Assembly: GCA_032622095.1 (NCBI GenBank)
Contig: CP136066.1
Span: 203,942,978 to 204,006,977 of the forward strand
Direction of reading: 5' to 3'
From: Siphonodentalium dalli
Taxonomy: Eukaryota > Mollusca > Scaphopoda > Gadilida > Siphonodentaliidae
Length of the DNA: 64,000 nucleotides
Shown: in pieces, positions 8,453 through 20,400 of the stretch
Position numbering within the stretch: the first letter of the stretch is position 1
Layout of the letters: each line of letters begins with the position of its first letter
Translations under genes and position numbers: made by a program
The notes under the pieces: generated by a model
What the model saw: only the letters and a program-made list of their open reading frames with translations
What the model was told of the DNA's origin: nothing
Database searches by the model: none

Positions 8453-11400
8453 GTAAAACTGTAATTTTCACCCACATTATCTGGCTGATATGAACATATA
8501 CTAGTTTTATCAGATTCCCAATATCTTGTAGTACCTTCAGATAGCAGTAGATCATCTAGGCTGTTATATCCGTCATAATATTTGACAATCTAAACTTAAC
8601 TGTTGTATTCTCGAGGTAAACACGGTTAACATCACTGCCAATGTGACGATTGTCTCTGGGTCAGTATGGTTCAGTAAATCGATTCTTTGAGTTCTGTATA
8701 CTATTATATTGACTTTCGTGACTGCACCGACCAAGATATAGTTGATGATATGACTGAACTATGATTTGTTTGTTGACTATGATTTAATTAAATAATTCAC
8801 ACTTCCCCGTTAAATGAATTTTGCCATTTTTGGGCTGAATTTTCTTGAAATCATCAATGTTAACCAAAAATGTAACGTGCATGTAGTAGAGATGGGCGGT
8901 TAACCGTGGAATCAGTTCCGTTTCGGTTGTCGGGGAAAAAACCGGAAATGACAACCGTGGTAAGTTGTAGAGCTGGGACGGTTATGGGTTTTTCGTGACC
9001 GGTTATGAACGGCAAAAAACCGCGATTAACCGGTTAACCACATATTATAGGTACTATTATGGGTGGGTAAGCCCAGTATGCAGAACGGCGATGATTGTGA
9101 TGCTCACTGACATGGTAAGTTTGAGAACGGCTCCTGCCCATTATACAAAGAAGTTGTCACCCATGACACACATAATCACATATCTAATTAATTACTGTAA
9201 GCCCAGGGGGCACGTGCACGTTTTTGTCCAAAAAGTGGGTACTGCATGGGCTTACTCACGGGGATCCCCCCGTGCAAAATCTCAGTTAGCCTTGAGATGC
9301 TGGTTTACCATCGTATTTTATACTGATACCAAGAGTAGTTGCGTTATATAAAGAGAATGATGCGTTTTATTAAGATAAAATCATATAATAATAACAAGAT
9401 ACAGATGTCGACAGGTAAAACAAAAAATACAATTTATACGTTGTAAACATGCGTATGGAACGGTTAATAGCGCACATAAATAGCACAAAGTTCAGAAGAC
9501 GACAAGTCCATCGTCGTCGAAACCATCGAACTCCAGGTCGTCGTCAGAATCTTCCTCGAAGAAGAAAAAATTTATGAATTTCGCGGTAATCGACGAAACG
9601 TATTATGTACGTTCTGCAACAAGAACAATAACTCTATAAATTCGAGGTGGATTAATATTCGAATGGAAAAACTCATTATCTGATACTATTTTAAATGTAA
9701 TGGTTCAAAAATGATTTAATATAAATATTAGCTGCTCTGATATATATATTGCCTCATGTTAAAATGAAATAATCCAAGATTAATTAACGGCAATTGAGCC
9801 ACAAAGATTGTAAACGAATTAACACCAGAGAACGTGGCAACTTTTAAAAGTATATCATAGAAAGCAGGACTGCTCGTGGAAATTATTGGGCTCAATTTAT
9901 ATTTTCTTGGGATCAATTTGAAAACACAATAGTTGTGTAATGAGTTCACACCCAAATTTAGCCTTCAAAGAGCCGACACACCGCGTTTGATGTTGTTCCG
10001 TCAATCTCGGATTCATTTTAATTGACAGAGACAGATTAACCCTCTTATAGCCAGTTATAGCTGACCATCACAGTGATCATACACTATAATAGTGTATGTC
10101 ACGGCCATAGTTGGTGGTTAACCGGTTAACCGCATAACCGTCCCAGCTCTAGTAAGTTGGGAAAACCCGTAGTTTCGGTTGTCACAACTTCCTATAATCA
10201 TGGCAGAGCACGACGAACAAACAAGTCATGTGTGGAAATATTTTTCAAAGAAAGATAAGAAATCTAAGTGTGCCGCCTGTAATATATGCAGAAAGGAGTT
10301 CGCATGGTGAAATCGCGCAACGAATTAATTACGTTGCTTCCGTGTACACCTATTTTCGCCGTCACGTTAGTAAAAACAACACAAGTCAGTTTATTTCTCA
10401 TGTTCTTTTAATCATTAAGGCCGTAAAAATACTCTGAAAGGTGAATTTGATAATGAGGATATGATATCAAAAGGTATCAATGATTGTTACCCGCATTCCC
10501 TATTAGTTTTTATTACTGTTTGGATGTTAAATCGTCAAATATATTTGTGCGCTGTTGATTAAAAATGTTATGCCGGAATCGGAGCCAGAATGAATTATAC
10601 TGTTTGTCGGTAAACTGTTGAGAAATAGCACTCATTCAGGTAACTTGTATTGGATGCATGTACCGGTATAGTGTGTACAGTATTATGTTCCCTAAATATG
10701 GTAATAGGCAGATAGCCAGTTAATGTGATTGAGAGATTCTAGTCATGTTTTATTTTCATTTTGTTTATTTCAAATTTTATTTTTCAAATCATAACTATAT
10801 ATACACATATATCTAGTCACACACATTAGTTTTATGCCAATGTAAATGATCATTATATTATTTCACACTTATGATCATATGATGCTGAATTGCAGTCAAA
10901 CACAATACACAGACTCACTTGCATTCTAGCACTGCCACTCGACATGGACATTAACAATATAATAGTAACAATATGATACGTAATTTACAATTATAACAGG
11001 ACATGTACCTCACAAGTTATGGTGATAAAATTTGTGTGTTTTCTTTGTAATATGATGAAGCATAATTAGATTTTGTTCACATTAGTCATTTTTATTAATA
11101 AAAACCGAAACCGAGACTCAACTCTTTTTCCACAACCGAAACCGAGGCAAATTTTCACAACCGCCCATCTCTAGCATGTAGGTTAAGGTAAATCTCAAAA
11201 TTTTATGTTCTGTCTCGTAGCCCGTTGCCTGTCATATGTTCTCTGGTGAGGTTATCTTATGAGATAATCATCTCTTCCATCTGTGACTCAGGCTGGTAAT
11301 CCTATTTATCGAGAACAACCAAGAACAAGTTTTAAAATGCATTAAATAGACATAGACTCAGATTAAAGTCCCCAAATGGTGAATATTGTGATGTACACCC

Positions 11401-14400
11401 ATTGGGAACCTCGATTATGCAATGTGTTGTCTGCTAATTTGGGGATATAGAGAAACTAAACTAAAAAAGAAATAGAATCTTTGTGAAAATAGAAATTATG
11501 ATAAAAAATTTCCAGAGAAGATGAGGCCTCAGCAGAATGAGGTCCCCAGAGGGTGAATTTAATGATGCTAGCCTCAGTAGCCTGCTATGCTGGATAGCAT
11601 CACTAAATTCACCCTCTGGGGGACCTTATTCTGCAAATTACAGGCACACTATGTAAAAGTACTAACAAGTCCTACTAAAAACATATACCCCTCCCAAGAA
11701 TAACAATACTAACACAAAAGTCTATACAGCTGTTGTGTTGGTGTGTATGCCAACTTAGAGCCATCGGCGGTTCTCCTGACATAGGAGGTATTTACAATAT
11801 AAGGTAAGAAGATAAGATAAGACTAAACTCAGACTTGAGCACAAATCACAGTATAATTTTCTAATTTTTTAGCAAGAGGGATCTCTCTGCGCGCAACACT
11901 GTTTGAACGCCCTCCTGCAGGGTAACTATTTCACTGCTGTCGACCTCGCTGAGATCGCCAGACAATTAGATGAGTCTGAACGACAACGTATGGCAGAGGG
12001 AGGAGTTCATTCTGAAGAATATCAAAGATTCTTACAGGTATACAGTAATGCCCTAATTAATCGACTGCTTAACCACAACAGAATTATGGGTAACTTTTCA
12101 GGATTTAGTCGGAAATATGGCTTGTTGCCATTCATCGGAAAGCTCTCGGGGAGCCATATTTCAGACTAAATCCTGAAAAGTTACCCATAATTCTGCTGTG
12201 GTTATGGAGTCGATCAGGTGATTCTCTTATATGAGTGTTTGTTCAGGCCTGATAATATGGTAGAATGAGGTCCCCCAGAGGGTGAATTTAGTGATGCTAC
12301 CCTGCACAGTGGGTTAGAGTCACTCAATTCACCCTCCGGGGACCTCATTCTGCTTAGGCCTCAACGTATGGCAGAGGGAGGAGTTCATTCTGAAGAATAT
12401 CAAAGATTCTTACATGTATAATACATACCTGAAAATATGGTGCTGGATATTCACAGAATGAGGTCCTAATTTAGTGGTGCTACCCCGCACAGTGGAGCTA
12501 CATGTAGCAGCCAAATTCATCATCTGGGGACCTACTAGTAATTCTTTATGGCCTGCTGTGGGAGACCTAGACTCATATTTAAGTTCCCAGATGGTAAATT
12601 CTGATGTGCACCCATTGGGAACCTTGATGATTCAATGTGTCATCTACCAATTTGGGGGTATAGAAAACCCAAATTAAAAAAAAGAAAAAGAAACTTTCTA
12701 AAGAAGTTGTTTATTTGATAATAACTTAATAAGGATACTTTACAGAGAAGATGAAGCCTAGGCAGAATTAGGTCTCCAGAAGGTTAATTTAGTGATGCTA
12801 ACCCACTGTGTGAGGTAGCATCACTAAGTTTACCCTCTGTGCACCTCATTCTGCAAATGTCGGCACCATATTTTCAGGCCTGCATGTTGACCGAAAGTGC
12901 AAGGCTTTTCTGCGGTTCTCAATCAAGACACAGTATTGCCCTAAATAATCGACTCCTTAACCACAGCAGAATTATGGGTAATTTTTCAGGATTTAGTCGG
13001 AAATATGACTTGATGCCATTCATGGTGAATGGCAACAAGCCATATTTCCGACTAAATCCTGAAAAATTACCCATAATTCTGCTGTGGTAAAGGAGTCGAT
13101 TATTTAGGGCATTACTGTATTTATTACCTCGCTCCTGTCTGATGTATGTACATGGGTACTGCGAAAACTTAATATTGATATAATAATTTTTTAAAGGGCC
13201 TATATTGCCATAATATTGGCATATTTCAGCTGCTCTTGTATTCTATCGGTCAAATACTAAGGCTTCAGGCTATTGCCGATGTAATAACATTACTTCTGGT
13301 CAGTATACTCATTATGAAATTCTATATAGGAAGACTATCTAGGGTTCAAGGATGCCAATCATGCCATGTTAAAAAATGTTGTCTTGTTAGTCATATTAGC
13401 TCATCGATCTAAATGGTGACTTTTTTTCTATGGAATCTTCTTATTTTTAAACACAGTCTCAGATATTTTGCAATAATTGGAAAGTTTGTATTATAATGCA
13501 GCACACATATATAAATGGAATTTAAAACATAGCTAACATGCTAACATGTTAAGAATTATCAAAATGTTCTTTTTAAGTTAATTTTACGGGTTTCTCTTTT
13601 CTGTAGCGACCATCAGATAATTTTGACGACAGTGGCTACTTCTCTATACAAGTGATAAGCAATGCTGTGAGTGTTTGGGGTCTGGACCTCGTACCTTACA
13701 GCAGTCCAGGTGCAGCACAGTCAAGGCTCTATCCAACGTATGTTTGATAATTATTTAACCATCTGTACCTGTTTCTCTGTTAATGCAACATATAATATTC
13801 AAGCCTCAAATCTAACATATTAACCCTTTAATGGGGCTTCATGATGGAGGCTGCGTTTGTGCAGCATTAAAGATTCTCTTATATATGCGAGTCTCCCATA
13901 GAGAGCCTCATATATGTAAGGGAATGGCTTACAAGGTCAAGTTAAATATTGTTAGGGTAATGCATTCTCTGATATATGCACGGTTCTCTACGGGAGACTC
14001 GCATATATAAGAGAATGCATTGGCACAGGGTTTTTCGCAAAATTTCAGGAAGGTCCAGTCATGGAAGGGTTAAAGTGAATATTTTTCTCTTGTTTATTGT
14101 AGACACGAAAGGGCTTTCATTTGTAACTTCAAGGATCACTGGTTTGCCACTCGAAAACTTGGGAACCAATGGTTTAATTTGAATTCTCTTTTGACTGGAC
14201 CAGAATTGATATCAGATACATACCTCTCTATGTTTCTCACACAGCTACAGAATGAAGGTAAGTTTCTGTTACGCCTGCCATTTAAAAGCACGGATGGCCT
14301 TCGTTATAGGTTATAATTGAGAAATAACAGTTACCATATTATGAAAATTCACCCAAGAATATACTGTTACTAGTATAGTATAATGCGAAATTATCCACAA

Positions 14401-17400
14401 AACACACTATGTGTGAGTCGAGCATTTGTTAATATACATCACGAAAATAGTGAGCGTTAAGCAATACAGTCAACACTGTGGTGATTATTTTAGGAGAGTG
14501 ATTCATGGTGACCCATTCTACAACGAAATCTTAAGAGGCGAGGATTAGCGAGTGCTATAATGGTATGTTGTAATGAACTTGGTACAGTTTTTACCAAAGT
14601 TCACTTTGTTGATATTTATGATTGGTATAAGAACAAAATCTGTCTGTAACTTAATATTCTTTCTATATATGGTGGTTTTAACCCTTTACCCAACAGAAGG
14701 GCCCTGTGCCAATGCATTCTCTTATATATGCGAGTCGACCATAGGTCGCCTCGCATATATAAGAGAATGCATTGGCTTAACACATTAAAAATTATAAAAT
14801 TGTTAAAGAATGTAAGAAAAAATGGTAAAAAGTGTTAAAAAAAGATTTTTTTTAGGCCAATGCATTCTCTTATATATGCGAGGCGACCTATGGTCGACTC
14901 GCATATATAAGAGAATGCATTGGCACAGGGCATAACTGTAACTATCACAATGTGGTCAAGGAGCCGGTTCCAATGATATCCATATGTGTATGGTTCTATT
15001 GAGACAGACCGAAGATATTTTACGCTGTTGAAGCTTTATTTGGCCGGTTGTGGCCGGTTTGTTGGGTAAAGGGTTAATGGATGTGACTAATTTAACACCA
15101 ATACCCATCGCGAAGGCCAACTGTATCTTTAAGATTAGTGGTATTGGAATTTCAGGTTTGGTATTGATATTGCTATTTTCGCGGCACAACCTGTTTTCAA
15201 TATCCATTTCGATATAAAACAGAGGCAGCCCTGTTTACAAGCCTGGAAATAGTGTGTCTGAGATTTTCAGAATGAGGTCCCCAGAGGGTGAATTTAGTGA
15301 TGCTATCCCTAATGGCAGGCTATCATCACCAAATTCACCCTCTGGTAACCTCATTCTGCTTAGGCCTCAAATGCTAGGGAGGCCTAGGATCAGATTGAAG
15401 TTCCACAGTTGAAGGTGATGATGTTCACCCATTAGTCACCTCGATTATGCATTTTATTTGCTGCAAATTAGCGTATATAGAAACTGAACAAAAGGGAAAA
15501 AACTAAAACTAAAAACAATACTAATTTGAGACTATAGATACTTCCCAGAAGATGATGCCTAAGCAGAATTTGTTGACGCTAGCCCTCTGGGGACCTCATT
15601 TTGAAAATGTCAAACACACCATTTCTAGGCTTTCCTGTTAATTTTTATCGGCTCTCGGCTGAGCCGAGGCAAAATAAATTTCCAATTGAAACAATTTGCT
15701 GAAGAAATTTTCTTAATAGTGTTGCAATTTGGAAGTCTGCATACAGCAAAAAAAATCCTTGTTAAATGCCAAGGACTACTGAGTTAAGGACTATCTTGAT
15801 AATCAGCAATTGTAAGCCGGACCCAACAAATCTTTGTCATGATAATGGACAAAGTTCTAATTGTAAACTAAAGTGTAGAGCATGCAACTATGTGGCTTTT
15901 TAGTTGATCAAATATTTCTGGATAGGCAATTGTTTAGCTTAGGCAAATTTCTGCTAAATAACCCTTTACCCAACAGAACGGCCCTGTGCCAATGCATTAG
16001 GTCGCCTCGCATATATAAGAGAATGCATTGGCTTAACACATTAAAAAACATTTTTTTAGGCCAATGCATTCTCTTATATATGCGAGGCGACCTATGGTCG
16101 ACTCGCATATATAAGAGAATACATTGGCACAGGGCATAACTGTAACCATCACAATGTGGTCAATGAGCCGGGTTCCAATGATATCCATATTTGTATGGTT
16201 TTATTGAGACAGACCCAAGATAATTTAGGCTGTTGCAGCTTTATTTGGCCGGTTTTGGCCGGTTTGTTGGGTAAAGGGTTAACAAAACTGTAGAGGGAAA
16301 GAAGATAGCATTCAAGGGAATATAAATTGCCAAGTTATAACTTTAATTTAATTTCTAATACCTAAGTTCATCGTCGATTGTCATTTAAATCCACACTGAG
16401 GTTTGCACTCCAAATAGAACCCGAAGCCGCCATCGTACGCCGCCGCCGCCAGCCATATTGGCCACAAGCCGCCGCCAGCCATATTATTTCTAACGCCAGC
16501 CACATTTAAAAATCTCCGCCGCCGGAATTGTAAAATGGCTGAGCCATGTGCATGGGCTTATATGTCAAGCCTAACTGTACTGTGAATCGCAAAGAACTAA
16601 ACCGCATTGCCTAATATTGGCATACTCGCATGGTTGTTATATTATCAGAACACCTGGCCCCTTAATGTGGAATAGACTATCCCAATGCATGCTTTCATAT
16701 AACTGAATTCGGTATTGAAAGGGTTAAAATATAAATTCTTTATATCGACAACACCCAGTCTCAGACATCACTGGCATTTGTCAATATATACACATAAGAA
16801 TAGAAAATAGTTTGAAATAGTATATATCATTACTATCCGGTTCGTCATTCAATGGTGCATGCATATATTGCAAGATGGCAGTGATGATAGCAGTCTGAAG
16901 TCGACAGAAGTCCCAATGTAACTACTTATACCGATTAGATGGGAAACTACATAGTATATCCATGACAGTCCTTCGTGAATTTCGCCATAATGGAAAAGCC
17001 CAACATCAAAAGATTACGTGTGGTCTGGAATTCTACGGGTTCACCACAAACGCTAAAAAAAACGGCATCTATAACCGATAACAGGGGATTAGGAACATTT
17101 CGGAAACGGAAATACGCTGAATGATAACATCTCAGCCGGCTGAGCCGCCATATTTCGTCAGCCACGAACGTCGTGACTGAGCCGGCTTAGCTTGCTAACC
17201 AGCCACGAAAATCGGTTGAGCCAGCCATGAAAACTATTTGTCGTGGCTTCGGGGTCCAACTCCAAAATACACCTTATAATATTTGCATTTGTATATTTTT
17301 CCGTGTTTCAAAATAGGTCTATAAATAACTGAACTACCTTTCTATTAGCATTATATTTTCAAGAAAGACGCATTGATTTCATAAAAAATTAAACTTCGAA

Positions 17401-20400
17401 CACAATGTTTGGGTCCCAATCAAATATTTGGACATTTGTATTCATTGCAATTCTGGAATTGGAATATCACGTGACTTCCGGAAAAGGTATACATGTATAG
17501 CCTTAATTTAGCATGAAACAATTTAAAGGGACGGGCGGCGTTGGTTGCATAAATATTCATATTTGTTCAAATCGCCATCAACAGGAGGAATATTAAAATA
17601 TATATAGTTTTGTTCATATGCCAAACATAATCAGCGCGTAAATAATATATTGTTGTCAAGACGTACGATGGTGTACGTAAACAAGAGAATGCTCGTGTTA
17701 CAGAAGTTTTGCTCAATTCTATTGGTTAATCACACACAAATGATATAAACGCTCTTTATTTTTTCCATATCAGGAAAACAGTAACAAATAACGCTCTTTA
17801 TGTTTACCATATCCGGATCTAAACAAAAGCCAGGAAATGTAACGATTTTCTTTTGTTTACATAACAAGGGAAAAACATTTGACAATAACATACTGTTTAT
17901 GCCATATTTCTGATTGGTATAAGAACAAGGTCTGTCTATTATTTCTGTTTATGGCGGTTTTTGACGGAGGTGAATAATTTAACAGCATACCCACCGCCAA
18001 CGCCGCCCGTATCTTAAAAAAACTTCACACACTGCTTTCTCTTTGTTTAATCAAAATTATGTCGTACCATAAACATTTCAGACCGAAGACAGCTGTAGAC
18101 GTTCTTCCCATGGTCTACATGTTCAATTTCTGTGACTGAGAAATTGGTCTCAAGTATATTGAAAAATATAAGAAACAAAACACGTTTTTTCAGTGCTATA
18201 TCAATGAATTTGTTTGGAAATCTTCTGAGTATGTATATTTTGAGATACCTCTTACCAATGGAGTTCGAACAAGCCATCTCCACTTCAATAAAAAACGTTG
18301 AATGCAGATGATTTTCTGGGGGTAAAATAAAAGTGTACCGGTCATATTTAATCGTAGATCATCTTTGCAAATATGGTACCACTCACAATGTGCTTGATGG
18401 ATCAATCGAAAATGCAGAATACTGATGATTCACTGGTAGTAGTATGATATGGAATGATTCCTTATAATATTTTGCACAAACTCAGCACAACAGATTCGTC
18501 AATAACACCCCTTTACCTGTTGCATTGTACATTCCAGGGTATTCAATATTTGTGGTATCGGGCAATTTACCAGAATGTGAAGCAGATGAATTATTGAAAC
18601 TCATACCTGCTGTCCAGCCAATCAAGCCATCCCTTATAACAGATTCTCACAAAAGCAACCAATCAGATCCAGAGATAGAACATGCTTTGGAAGCTAGCCG
18701 ACATGCAGTGGATGCAGATGATGAGAGCTTACAAAGAGCTTTACAGATGAGCATGGAAGGTCACTATAATCATATTAACCCTTTACCCAACAGAACGGCC
18801 CTGTGCCAATGCATTCTCTTATATATGCGAGCCGACCATAGGTCGCCTCGCATATATAAGAGAATGCATTGGCTTAACACATTAAAAATTATAAAATTGT
18901 TAAAGAATGTAAGAAAAAATGGTAAAAAGTGTTTTTTTAGGCCAATGCATTCTCTTATATATGCGAGGCGACCTATGGTCGACTCGCATATATAAGAGAA
19001 TGCATTGGCACAGGGCATAACTGTAACCATCACAATGTGGTCAATGAGCCGGTTCCAATGATATCCATATGTGTATGGTTCTATTGAGACAGACCGAAGA
19101 TATTTTAGGCTGTTGAAGCTTTATTTGGCCGGTTTTGGCCGGTTTGTTGGGTAAAGGGTTAAAGATATATAATCTGAATTAACACTCCTAAATTACTATT
19201 TCTTTGGCTTCGGGGGTAACAAATATTTGATTCGAGGAACCCACCCATCAAAGCTCAGAGTTCTCCGTCAGATATTGATTTTTGAAATCTGTTATTTTTC
19301 ACCACCTGGAATATTTGGCAGCCTAGCATATAGTCGATGAGCTGACTGACATACACTCTTGATACCAAATTGCGTTGAACAAAAGTTGATATATAACATG
19401 TTTTGGAAAATTTTGTACTGGATTTGACAGCATTATTTTGTTGGTAATTAATCGATTCTGATAACTAAAACATCTTTTAAAGAACTGTTGTATTTGTTGG
19501 ATTCTGATGATATGGGCACAATCGAATCAGATTGTGTACCTTTAATGGCAGATGGACATTTGCAGAATGAGATCCACAGAGGGTGAATTTAGTGACGCTA
19601 CCCTGCACAGTGGGCTAGCATCACCAAATTTGTCATCATTACGTGCGCTCGCGCAACAGTATGGCGATCAGACAGATTCGTAGGTTGGTGTCACACTCCA
19701 TGACGTCACCAAAAACGACGTAAAACCTCGTGGCGTTCTGACATTTGTACTGTGCCGCGTTTTTGCTATCTTTATTTTATGTGTTGTTTTCGATTATTTG
19801 TTTGTCGCCGATATCGCCATTTGTCAGGATTCCCTGTTTCTATATTTAAAACTGGCATGCTCGTAGTGAGCCTCGATTTCGATTTTTTCTCCCATGTCAA
19901 CATACGTCAGAGTTATGACAAAAATAGATCGACCTACATTTTCTCCATCAGAACTCTACATCAAAGAGTCTATAGACTCCTTCGGGACCTACATAGACTC
20001 CTTCATTTGGGTATTTTTACTTATAATTGGGAAGTTTTATCATTTTTGGTTCGTGCGAAGACCTCTTTTTATCGTGCGGGAAAAGAGAGACATTCAAAAC
20101 GCGATTTCGTAATTCGACGCAATAGGCTGAACAGCCTAACCTTCAGCCGAGTTCCGGGTCAAATACGACGAATGACGTAACACAAAACAAAACGCATTTG
20201 TTGACACAAACACCGTTTGAAGAGTTTATTATTACATAAATTGATCGTTATTGATTAATTATTGATATTTATTGTTGCAATATTGGCTGCTATCAATATT
20301 TACACAAATAGTATTAATTATTTCTTATAATTGCTCCTTTGGTCAACTTTGACTATCGGAAAATGAAAATCAAAATATGCCGCTGATAAAAATGTAATCG

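Larger units (their letters stand above)
8887..11173 (+). mobile_element. hAT transposon remnant (outer), with another hAT nested inside
   Basis: The ends TAGAGATGGGCGGTTAACC... and ...CAACCGCCCATCTCTA are flanked by a perfect 8-bp duplication gcatgtag (8879-8886, 11174-11181), diagnostic of hAT transposition. The element is 2287 bp including the nested element at 8968-10151, so about 1.1 kb is its own. Subterminal 'ccgaaaccga' repeats occur near the right end. It retains a broken BED zinc-finger segment at 10200-10310. It sits in ATXN3 intron 1. Confidence 0.92.

Noticed and set aside
16428-16520. GCC-rich stretch as a CpG-island promoter or alanine-repeat exon
   Set aside because: Short, imperfect and with stops; it lies in an ATXN3 intron without a nearby first exon.
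19752-20180. 142-codon open frame in ATXN3 intron 5
   Set aside because: No domain, no splice context and no duplicate to support it; consistent with chance.
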